Assembly (NCBI GenBank): GCA_021820165.1
Contig: JAKADW010000027.1
Location: forward strand, 1 to 11,975
Source: Bacillota bacterium
GTDB taxonomy: Bacteria; Bacillota_E; Sulfobacillia; Sulfobacillales; Sulfobacillaceae
DNA: 11,975 bases
Direction of reading: 5' to 3'
Positions 1 through 4,601 of this stretch are shown here, one piece after another (within the stretch, counting starts at the first letter, position 1; the number at the start of each line of letters is the position of its first letter). A program made the translations under genes and the position numbers. The notes below the pieces were generated by a model that did not search any database, was not told where the DNA came from, and was given only the letters and a program-made list of their open reading frames with translations.

Positions 1-1
1 A

Positions 2-742
2 GAGAGTCTTTCGGAAACCACCATCGGGGAGCGGCCCGACGATGTGTTGGGATTTGTCGCCCGCTATGCGCCCCGGCTCCAAGACTGGGAACGCGATGTG
101 CTGGCTATGGTCTGGGAAGAGGCCCGCTACTTTTGGCCCCAACAATTAACGAAAGTGGCCAATGAGGGCTATGCTACCTTCTTTCACACGCGCCTTTTGC
201 GAAAAGTGGAGACCACCGCCGAAGAAAGTTGGGAGACGGCCCGTCTGAACGCCCAGATTGTCCAGGTCAATCCTCCGCAATTAAACCCCTATCGACTAGG
301 CTATCTTTTGTATCAGGAAGCGTTTTTAGATGGGGGGCTCGATGCCGTCTATCAGGCGCGCGATGTGTATGACGATGTGGGGCTAATCCGGGCCTACTTA
401 GCCGACGAACTGATGGAGCGGGCCGGATTAGCGCTCTTTCGGGAGCGTGAGGCCCATCCTGAACCCCGAAAGGCCGAGCCCCAAGACATTCGTGAGCGTC
501 TCATCCGAGACTTGGATCGCGGAGGCCTACCTCGCTTGGTGGTCGAATCGAGCGGACCTGAAGGGCTATTATTGCGCCATCTTTATGACGGGCGTGACCT
601 TGACTTCGCTCAGCTGCCTTTTGCCTTAAAATCGGTTGCCGCCCGGATTTGGAACGGGCCGGTGACGGTCTTAACCTTGCGCCAACGGGTGCCCCACCGA
701 GTAACCCACGATGGGTCTGAGTGGGTGGACCAGGTCGTCTAA
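2..742 (+). CDS. spoVR: SpoVR family protein, C-terminal part (5' end outside window)
   Basis: The frame is open from the window edge, so only the last 246 residues are visible. The first GTG in this frame (44) is an internal Val, not a start. SpoVR (called YcgB in enterobacteria) is needed for normal spore cortex formation in Bacillus; its biochemical activity is not established. Family hallmarks seen here are the NEGYATFFHTRLLR segment, which corresponds to the conserved NEGWATFWHY-like block, and NPYRLGYLLY, which corresponds to NPYALG. The C-terminal portion (from about residue 160 of the visible part) is the basic, beta-rich tail typical of the family. Full family members are about 470-510 residues, so roughly half is missing upstream. 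The gene ends 12 bases before a hairpin with six Ts that should terminate it, and the next genes run convergently. Confidence 0.9.
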   Translation, partial: ESLSETTIGERPDDVLGFVARYAPRLQDWERDVLAMVWEEARYFWPQQLTKVANEGYATFFHTRLLRKVETTAEESWETARLNAQIVQVNPPQLNPYRLGYLLYQEAFLDGGLDAVYQARDVYDDVGLIRAYLADELMERAGLALFREREAHPEPRKAEPQDIRERLIRDLDRGGLPRLVVESSGPEGLLLRHLYDGRDLDFAQLPFALKSVAARIWNGPVTVLTLRQRVPHRVTHDGSEWVDQVV

Positions 743-754
743 TCCCCGGCAGAG

Positions 755-783
755 AAATGGACGGCTTTTGCCGTCCATTTTTT
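755..783 (+). terminator. Intrinsic terminator for spoVR, shared convergently with SASP gene 1
   Basis: A perfect 11-bp stem (755-765 with 770-780, half-site AAATGGACGGC) closes a TTTT loop. It is followed on the + strand by a run of six Ts (778-783). On the - strand the tail is only TTTCTCT, so termination should be stronger for spoVR than for the SASP gene arriving from the other side. The same hairpin recurs at 1112-1140 and 1480-1507. Confidence 0.85.
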
Positions 784-803
784 GATGGATAATTCCGGAA
801 TGA

Positions 804-1025
804 TTATTGGTGCCGGCCAGCCAAGTTCTGCTCGGCGATCTCAATCATCTTGCGGACCATGTGGCCGCCCACGGCACCGCACTGGCGGGCGGGGATTTCG
901 CCCCAATAGCCGTCGTCGACGCCCTGCAGTCCGAGCTCGTGAGCCACCTCGTACTTGAACTGGTCGAGCGCCTTTTGGGCCCCTTGAACCAGGGCGCGGT
1001 TGCCGGTGTTGCTACCTTTCGCCAT
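804..1025 (-). CDS. Alpha/beta-type small acid-soluble spore protein (copy 1)
   Basis: This 73-residue protein belongs to the family that coats and protects spore DNA and is degraded by the GPR protease at germination. Both family signatures are visible: KYEVAHELGL (about residues 24-33, the first signature and GPR cleavage region) and the second, QCGAVGGHMVRKMI. The ATG at 1023-1025 was chosen because an AAGGAGGTG ribosome-binding site sits just upstream; the frame stays open further upstream but only through the promoter region. A Cys stands where many family members have Asn before Gly. It differs from copy 2 at only five residues, all in the second half. A sigma-G type promoter lies at 1057-1086, so forespore expression is likely. 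Confidence 0.95.
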   Translation of the reverse strand: MAKGSNTGNRALVQGAQKALDQFKYEVAHELGLQGVDDGYWGEIPARQCGAVGGHMVRKMIEIAEQNLAGRHQ

Positions 1026-1056
1026 CTTTTTCACCTCCTTCTTGTCGACGTGGTGA

Positions 1057-1086
1057 TAGTATGGCCTGAAGGAGGGGGCCTCAGAC
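1057..1086 (-). promoter_or_regulatory. Sigma-G/sigma-F type promoter of SASP copy 1
   Basis: On the - strand there is a CATACTA -10 element (1057-1063) and a GTCTG -35 element (1082-1086), separated by 18 bp. The forespore consensus in Bacillus is about GHATR, 18 bp, CATnnTA. The -10 is a full match and the -35 matches four of five. The same elements with the same spacing precede copy 2. The distance to the ribosome-binding site gives a short leader. Confidence 0.72.
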
Positions 1087-1111
1087 GGGAAGTTCAAGGG
1101 ATGACGACAAG

Positions 1112-1140
1112 AAAATGGACGGCTTTTGCCGTCCATTTTT
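1112..1140 (-). terminator. Terminator-like hairpin after SASP copy 2
   Basis: A perfect 12-bp stem (1112-1123 with 1128-1139) has the same stem sequence and TTTT loop as the spoVR terminator. It lies downstream of the SASP copy 2 stop and upstream of the copy 1 promoter, so it should insulate the two genes. The T run is longer on the + strand (five) than on the - strand (TTTTCTT), so it may also block antisense transcripts. Confidence 0.75.
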
Positions 1141-1170
1141 AGGTGCGATACATAAGTCCGGAATGATTGA

Positions 1171-1392
1171 TTATCGGTTCCGGCCAGCCAGGTTCTGCTC
1201 GGCCATCTCAATCATCTTGCGGACCATGTGGCCGCCCACGGCACCGCACTGGCGGGCGGGGATTTCGCCCCAGTAGCCGTCCTCGACGCCCTGGAGACCA
1301 ATCTCGTGAGCGACCTCGTACTTGAACTGGTCGAGCGCCTTTTGGGCCCCTTGAACGAGCGCGCGGTTGCCGGTGTTGCTGCCTTTCGCCAT
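1171..1392 (-). CDS. Alpha/beta-type small acid-soluble spore protein (copy 2)
   Basis: This 73-residue DNA-binding spore protein is nearly identical to copy 1; the changes are Leu to Ile, Asp to Glu, Ile to Met, and a C-terminus ending NR instead of HQ. It carries the KYEVAHEIGL signature and QCGAVGGHMVRKMI near the C-terminus. The ATG at 1390-1392 is preceded by GAGGAGGTG at good spacing. A GTG nine bases upstream is part of that ribosome-binding site and is unlikely to be the start. It has its own sigma-G type promoter at 1424-1453 and its own hairpin at 1112-1140, so it is probably transcribed alone. Confidence 0.95.
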   Translation of the reverse strand: MAKGSNTGNRALVQGAQKALDQFKYEVAHEIGLQGVEDGYWGEIPARQCGAVGGHMVRKMIEMAEQNLAGRNR

Positions 1393-1423
1393 CTTTTTCA
1401 CCTCCTCGTTGCTGACGTGGGAT

Positions 1424-1453
1424 TAGTATGGCCGCTGGGCTTCGCCCTCAGAC
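1424..1453 (-). promoter_or_regulatory. Sigma-G/sigma-F type promoter of SASP copy 2
   Basis: On the - strand, GTCTG (1449-1453) and CATACTA (1424-1430) are separated by 18 bp, exactly as before copy 1. The spacer sequences between the elements differ substantially in the middle between the two copies. Conservation of the hexamers and spacing against that background supports function. Confidence 0.72.
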
Positions 1454-1479
1454 GGGAAGTTTCAAGGAATTGTGACAAG

Positions 1480-1507
1480 AAATGGACGGCTTTTGCCGTC
1501 CATTTTT
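1480..1507 (-). terminator. Terminator-like hairpin after SASP copy 3
   Basis: An 11-bp perfect stem (1480-1490 with 1495-1505) with a TTTT loop is identical in stem to the two other copies. It lies between the copy 3 stop and the copy 2 promoter. The T run is five on the + strand and three on the - strand, so polarity again favours + strand termination. Confidence 0.75.
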
Positions 1508-1532
1508 AAAGGTGTGTCACGATTCCGGATGA

Positions 1533-1757
1533 TTAACGGGAGTTCCGACCGGCCAGGTTCCGCTCGGCCATTTCAATCATCTTACGGACCATGTGTCCAC
1601 CCACCGCACCGCACTGAGCGGAAGGAATTTCGCCCCAGTAACCGTCGTCGACGCCCTGGAGCCCGAGCTCATGGGCGACCTCATACTTGAACTGGTCCAA
1701 CGCCTTTTGGGCCCCGCGAACCACTGCGCGATTGCCCGTGTTGCTGCCTCGTGCCAA
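1533..1757 (-). CDS. Alpha/beta-type small acid-soluble spore protein (copy 3, TTG start)
   Basis: This 74-residue SASP is the most diverged of the three. Changes include ARG instead of AKG at the N-terminus, VVRG for LVQG, IPSAQCG for IPARQCG, and NSR at the end. Both family signatures (KYEVAHELGL and QCGAVGGHMVRKMI) are intact. Alignment with its paralogues and the position of GAGGAGGTG indicate a TTG start at 1755-1757. The upstream in-frame GTG (1764-1766) is the end of the ribosome-binding site. The weak start and the degraded promoter suggest lower expression than copies 1 and 2. Confidence 0.9.
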   Translation of the reverse strand: MARGSNTGNRAVVRGAQKALDQFKYEVAHELGLQGVDDGYWGEIPSAQCGAVGGHMVRKMIEMAERNLAGRNSR

Positions 1758-1788
1758 GATATTCACCTCCTCATTTCCGAAGTAACCA

Positions 1789-1817
1789 TAGGGTTCCTTG
1801 GGAGAACGAAAAGATGC
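1789..1817 (-). promoter_or_regulatory. Possible degenerate sigma-G/sigma-F promoter of SASP copy 3
   Basis: At the same distance from the ribosome-binding site as in copies 1 and 2, the - strand reads AACCCTA (1789-1795; four of seven matches to CATACTA). A GCATC element lies 17 bp upstream (1813-1817). The match is weak and is supported mainly by its position. Confidence 0.3.
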
Positions 1818-1841
1818 CGGTAAGTTTTTCCGAGAGGGCGG

Positions 1842-1870
1842 TTTTCAAAGTCATCGTAATGCGATACATT
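1842..1870 (+). promoter_or_regulatory. Possible housekeeping promoter for marR-clc
   Basis: TTTTCA (1842-1847) and TACATT (1865-1870) are separated by 17 bp, each matching four of six consensus positions. The -10 element would overlap the left arm and spacer of the large inverted repeat, which fits repression by occlusion. No better candidate was seen in this gap. Confidence 0.35.
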
Positions 1871-1891
1871 AATAACATATCGCATTACGAT
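1853..1891. promoter_or_regulatory. Large inverted repeat, probable MarR operator
   Basis: Two perfect 14-bp arms (ATCGTAATGCGATA at 1853-1866 and its reverse complement at 1878-1891) flank an 11-base AT-rich spacer. Each arm is itself a near-palindrome (ATCG-TAATG-CGAT), so the element can be read as two dyads with centres 25 bp apart. It ends 24 bases before the proposed start of the adjacent MarR-type gene. MarR proteins commonly bind such dyads next to their own genes and repress themselves. Confidence 0.7.
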
Positions 1892-1915
1892 ATGACTGAG
1901 GAGGTCGAGACGTCG

Positions 1916-2353
1916 GTGGCAAAACAATCTACGGTCACGCCAGAAGAATACCGGGCGCTAGCGGAGTTTCGTTATGGGTTAAGAAAGTTTTTGCGCTTTA
2001 GTGAGGCCGCGGCCCGAGAACACGGCATCACCCCACAACAACATCAATTGCTACTGGCGATTAAGGGAATGGCGGGTCGTGATTACGCCACGGTGAGCGA
2101 GTTGGCCGAGCGCTTGCAACTTCTGCAGCATAGTGTGGTGGGCATCATTGATCGATCAGAACAGGCGGGCCTTGTCTTTAGGCGCGCGCATGAAGGGGAC
2201 CTTCGAGTGACGGAAGTGCATCTCACCCCCTTGGGAGAGGACATCTTAGAGGCCTTGACGGTGGCGCATCGAGACGAACTTCAACGAAGCCGGGATTTCC
2301 TGGTCCTCCTAAGTCAGGTGTTAAAGACCGACGGTGAGAAGGGGGAATCGTAA
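1916..2353 (+). CDS. MarR family transcriptional regulator
   Basis: This 145-residue protein has the MarR layout: an N-terminal dimerisation helix (about 8-33, EEYRALAEFRYGLRKFLRF), a winged helix-turn-helix (about 58-82, including TVSELAERLQLLQHSVVGIIDR), a wing (89-103, RRAHEGDLRVTEVHLTPLG) and a C-terminal dimer helix. The GTG at 1916 is preferred because GAGGAGGT lies at 1898-1905 and it gives the usual family length. An ATG at 1892 in the same frame would lie downstream of no ribosome-binding site and would abut the operator. The gene stops immediately before the ATG of clc, so the two are surely co-transcribed. The inverted repeat upstream suggests autoregulation, with the ClC transporter as the regulated target. 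The ligand is unknown. Confidence 0.9.
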   Translation: MAKQSTVTPEEYRALAEFRYGLRKFLRFSEAAAREHGITPQQHQLLLAIKGMAGRDYATVSELAERLQLLQHSVVGIIDRSEQAGLVFRRAHEGDLRVTEVHLTPLGEDILEALTVAHRDELQRSRDFLVLLSQVLKTDGEKGES

Positions 2354-4144
2354 ATGCGGCGCAAAACTGTAACGCGGCCATTGGGCGACTTTACCACCAA
2401 TGGGAGGCGGTTGGCCGTCTTAAGCGGGCTCAGCGCGGTCATTGGCCTTCTCGGCGGAGGCGTGGCATTCGTATTATTACGGTTGATTGGTCTCATCACC
2501 CACCTCGCCTATGAGGGGCGCGTCGGATGGTCCTTAGTGGCTCCAAACCCGGCTCATTGGGGTGTCGCCTCGGTGGCCGTTCCCGTCGTTGGAGGACTCA
2601 TCGTGGGCTTATTGGCCAAATATGGGACGGACAAAATTCGCGGCCACGGCATTCCGGAAGCCATCCAAGCTATCTTGGAAAATCAAGCGAAGATGGAGCC
2701 CAGGGTGGCCGTGGTGAAACCGATCGCCTCCGCCATCACCATTGGCACAGGAGGGCCTTTCGGGGCTGAGGGCCCCATCATCATGACGGGGGGCGCCGTG
2801 GGCTCCATTTTAGCGCAGTTCTTCAAACTTTCGTCGCTTGAACGGCGGACATTGTTGGTGGCTGGTGCGGCCGCCGGTATGTCGGCAACTTTTGGCGCGC
2901 CAGTATCATCGGTGCTGTTGGCGGTTGAGTTGTTGCTGTTCGAATGGCGCCCGCGGAGTCTCGTTCCGGTGGCCATAGCCAGCGCACTGGCCGAAGTCGT
3001 CAGAAGTCTCCTCTTGGGGACCCAAGCGGTATTTCATACCCCGGCCACCCCAGGACTGCCGTTAAATGTGCTGGCCTGGGCGGCATGCGTGGGAATTGCC
3101 GCGGGCATCATGTCCGGGGTTCTCACCAAATTGGTGTATTTTGTCGAAGACAGCTATCGTAAGCTTCCTATTCACTGGATGTGGTGGCCCGCCATCGGCG
3201 GTGTGGGCATTGGCATTGGAGGACTGATTGACCCTCGCGCCTTAGGCGTGGGATATCCAACCATCCGGGCGTTGGACGCGGGGCATCTCCTCTGGACCGC
3301 CGCATTGATACTCTTTATTGTCAAGGCGGTCATTTGGGTGACCTCCTTAAGTTCTGGAACATCGGGCGGTGTGCTCGCCCCGCTTTTGATGTTGGGCGGT
3401 GCCCTGGGGATGGTGTTGAGTCCCATCTTTCCCGGCCACGAGACTGCCGTCCTGGCCACCGTTGGTATGGCGGCGATGCTCGGAGGCACGATGCGCGCTC
3501 CGTTTACGGCAACGATTTTTACCATGGAGACCACGCACAATTGGCCCCTCCTATTGCCGGTGCTGGTCGCCTCAGTCGCCGGTATGGCCGTGACGGTCCT
3601 TTGGGTCCCGCGCTCCATCCTGACCGAGAAAGTCGCCCGGCGGGGCGTGCATGTGGCGCGCGAATACGCGGTCCATCCTTTGGAGGGGCAGGCGATTAGG
3701 GACATCATGACACCGAAGGAAGACCTGGTAAGCTTTCTGGAGAATTTTCCGGTGGCCGACGCGGCTCGAAACCTTCTGTCTGGGGCTACCAGTCACGCCA
3801 GTTATCCGGTATGGGATGAGAAAGGGCAGGTCGTCGGGCAGGTGGCGCGTGCACAAATATTGAGCTACCGAGAGGCACCTTTTACGGTGGGTCACTTGGC
3901 TGAGCCGGTCCTTTGGGTGTTTGACTTTGAGCGGGTACGCGCCTTGGTGGAGCACTGGTCGCGTTCGAACACCAACCAGGCCGCCGTGAGGAATGACCAG
4001 GGAGAGTTCGTAGGATGGGTGACCCGCACCGATGTCTTTAAAACCTGGCGTCGCGTTCAAAATGAAGAAGAGGGTCGGGAGCGGGTATTCTCCTTTGGCC
4101 TTCACGGGAGCCGACAGAGATCCTCTGGCCGCATGTCGTATTAA
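2354..4144 (+). CDS. ClC family anion channel/transporter with C-terminal CBS pair
   Basis: This 596-residue membrane protein carries anions across the cytoplasmic membrane. Residues about 20-420 form the ClC core. Landmarks are GHGIPE (97-102), GAEGP (137-141, with Glu139 matching the gating glutamate), GTSGGVLAP (335-343) and RAPFTATIFTMETTHNW (381-397). Residues about 445-565 form two CBS domains (first near IMTPKEDLVSF, second ending near GWVTRTDVF), which usually sense nucleotides. In E. coli ClC the bound chloride is held by Ser107 and Tyr445; the aligned residues here are His98 and Trp397, so chloride as substrate should not be assumed. The internal proton-gate glutamate is not clear (nearest acidic residue Glu192). 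The ATG directly follows the marR stop codon, with GAGAAGGGGG upstream inside marR. Confidence 0.92.
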   Translation: MRRKTVTRPLGDFTTNGRRLAVLSGLSAVIGLLGGGVAFVLLRLIGLITHLAYEGRVGWSLVAPNPAHWGVASVAVPVVGGLIVGLLAKYGTDKIRGHGIPEAIQAILENQAKMEPRVAVVKPIASAITIGTGGPFGAEGPIIMTGGAVGSILAQFFKLSSLERRTLLVAGAAAGMSATFGAPVSSVLLAVELLLFEWRPRSLVPVAIASALAEVVRSLLLGTQAVFHTPATPGLPLNVLAWAACVGIAAGIMSGVLTKLVYFVEDSYRKLPIHWMWWPAIGGVGIGIGGLIDPRALGVGYPTIRALDAGHLLWTAALILFIVKAVIWVTSLSSGTSGGVLAPLLMLGGALGMVLSPIFPGHETAVLATVGMAAMLGGTMRAPFTATIFTMETTHNWPLLLPVLVASVAGMAVTVLWVPRSILTEKVARRGVHVAREYAVHPLEGQAIRDIMTPKEDLVSFLENFPVADAARNLLSGATSHASYPVWDEKGQVVGQVARAQILSYREAPFTVGHLAEPVLWVFDFERVRALVEHWSRSNTNQAAVRNDQGEFVGWVTRTDVFKTWRRVQNEEEGRERVFSFGLHGSRQRSSGRMSY

Positions 4145-4180
4145 CGTCATTCCCTTTGGTTAGGGCGGCGTTTCTCTTAA

Positions 4181-4202
4181 AAACATCGTAGCTACGATGT
4201 TT
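4181..4202. promoter_or_regulatory. Perfect 22-bp palindrome, probable operator
   Basis: The half-site AAACATCGTAG is followed at once by its reverse complement, with no spacer. It lies 36 bases after clc and ends immediately before the ribosome-binding site (GGAAAGGA, 4203-4210) of the next gene. Its core ATCGTA/TACGAT matches the outer half-sites of the MarR operator at 1853-1891. It could also fold as a 9-bp AT-rich hairpin with an AGCT loop and act as a weak clc terminator, but only three Ts follow. Confidence 0.6.
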
Positions 4203-4216
4203 GGAAAGGAGCCATC

Positions 4217-4516
4217 ATGATAGTTCAGTGTCTTATCTGCGGAGGCACGAACGAGATTCCTGCTTGGGCACGTCTTGCCGAGGAGTGCAAAGTGCATCCC
4301 GAACACCGTAAGGCCTACATCTGCCCCAGTTGCCAGGTGCTCTTGGAATGCGATGCGCACCGCGCGGAAAGGGCTCATGATGGGGAGGACCTCATGGAGG
4401 TGGGCCGCTGCCGGGCTACTGCTTACGATAGGCGGCGGCTTCTTGGATGTCCGTGGTCACCTCAAACTAGGGAGCGTGGCGTCCCTCTTTGGTCTAGGAT
4501 TGTGGGGCGTCTTTAG
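4217..4516 (+). CDS. Small zinc-ribbon protein, DUF2197/YlaI-like N-terminus
   Basis: The frame encodes up to 99 residues, of which the first 50-60 look real. The pattern is CxxC (Cys5, Cys8), a 27-residue gap, then YICPSC (Cys36, Cys39), which is the four-cysteine zinc site of the YlaI/DUF2197 family found in many spore formers. Function in that family is unknown. The start is well supported by GGAAAGGA six bases upstream of the ATG. From about residue 60 the sequence is Arg-rich and does not resemble the family, whose members end at about 55-75 residues. In this stretch another frame reads as two membrane helices. Either the tail overlaps a second gene, or a frameshift has split one zinc-ribbon-plus-membrane protein. 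Expression may be controlled by the adjacent palindrome. Confidence 0.65.
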   Translation: MIVQCLICGGTNEIPAWARLAEECKVHPEHRKAYICPSCQVLLECDAHRAERAHDGEDLMEVGRCRATAYDRRRLLGCPWSPQTRERGVPLWSRIVGRL

Positions 4517-4601
4517 CGGCTCGTCCGCTAGAGCGAGGGGCGAGGCAAAGGCGGCTCATGAGAGCCGCCCACGAGTTGCTCGGACTTTTTTGGGGAGATG
4601 A
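4380..4601 (+). CDS. Possible small two-helix membrane protein overlapping the zinc-ribbon gene
   Basis: This frame encodes 73 residues from the ATG at 4380 (or ATG 4377), with GGAAAGGG at 4366-4373. Two hydrophobic segments are visible: about 8-22 (WAAAGLLLTIGGGFL) and about 28-47 (LKLGSVASLFGLGLWGVF). A basic tail follows. It overlaps the zinc-ribbon frame over 4380-4516 and the 3' end of the convergent MFS gene over 4556-4601, which is unusual. I do not recognise the protein. It may be translationally coupled to the upstream gene, be the true C-terminal half of that gene after a frameshift or sequencing error, or be a chance reading frame. Confidence 0.4.
   Translation: MGRTSWRWAAAGLLLTIGGGFLDVRGHLKLGSVASLFGLGLWGVFSGSSARARGEAKAAHESRPRVARTFLGR
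4550..4569 (-). terminator. GC-rich hairpin at convergent gene ends
   Basis: A perfect 8-bp stem, GGCGGCTC (4550-4557) with GAGCCGCC (4562-4569), closes a four-base loop and spans the stop codon of the MFS gene. Only TTTG follows on the - strand and no T run directly on the + strand, so intrinsic termination would be modest in either direction. It is the only hairpin seen between the convergent transcripts. Confidence 0.4.

Larger units (their letters stand above)
755..1757 (-). repeat. Threefold tandem repeat of SASP gene plus hairpin
   Basis: Three units of about 360 bases lie head to tail. Each contains a SASP coding region, its upstream leader and a near-identical hairpin downstream of the stop (755-783, 1112-1140, 1480-1507). 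Units 1 and 2 also share promoter elements at identical spacing and the ribosome-binding region. Unit 3 has diverged in promoter, start codon and C-terminus. This pattern indicates two successive duplications, with units 1 and 2 the more recent pair. Confidence 0.85.

Noticed and set aside
1026..1211. N-terminal extension of SASP copy 1
   Set aside because: The frame happens to stay open through the promoter, terminator and leader. The paralogues and the AAGGAGGTG site fix the start at 1025.
807..1823. Three antisense + strand ORFs (807-1142, 1228-1509, 1593-1823) with similar translations
   Set aside because: They are the complement of the three SASP genes and resemble each other only because those genes are duplicates. 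They have no ribosome-binding sites and do not resemble known proteins.
1751..1915. Longer N-terminus for the MarR protein
   Set aside because: It would translate through the operator and the SASP copy 3 leader. Family length and the ribosome-binding site at 1898-1905 support the GTG at 1916.
3172..3708. Long - strand ORFs inside clc (also 3572-4150)
   Set aside because: They are shadow frames opposite a clear ClC gene, with low-complexity Pro/Arg/Thr composition and no family resemblance.
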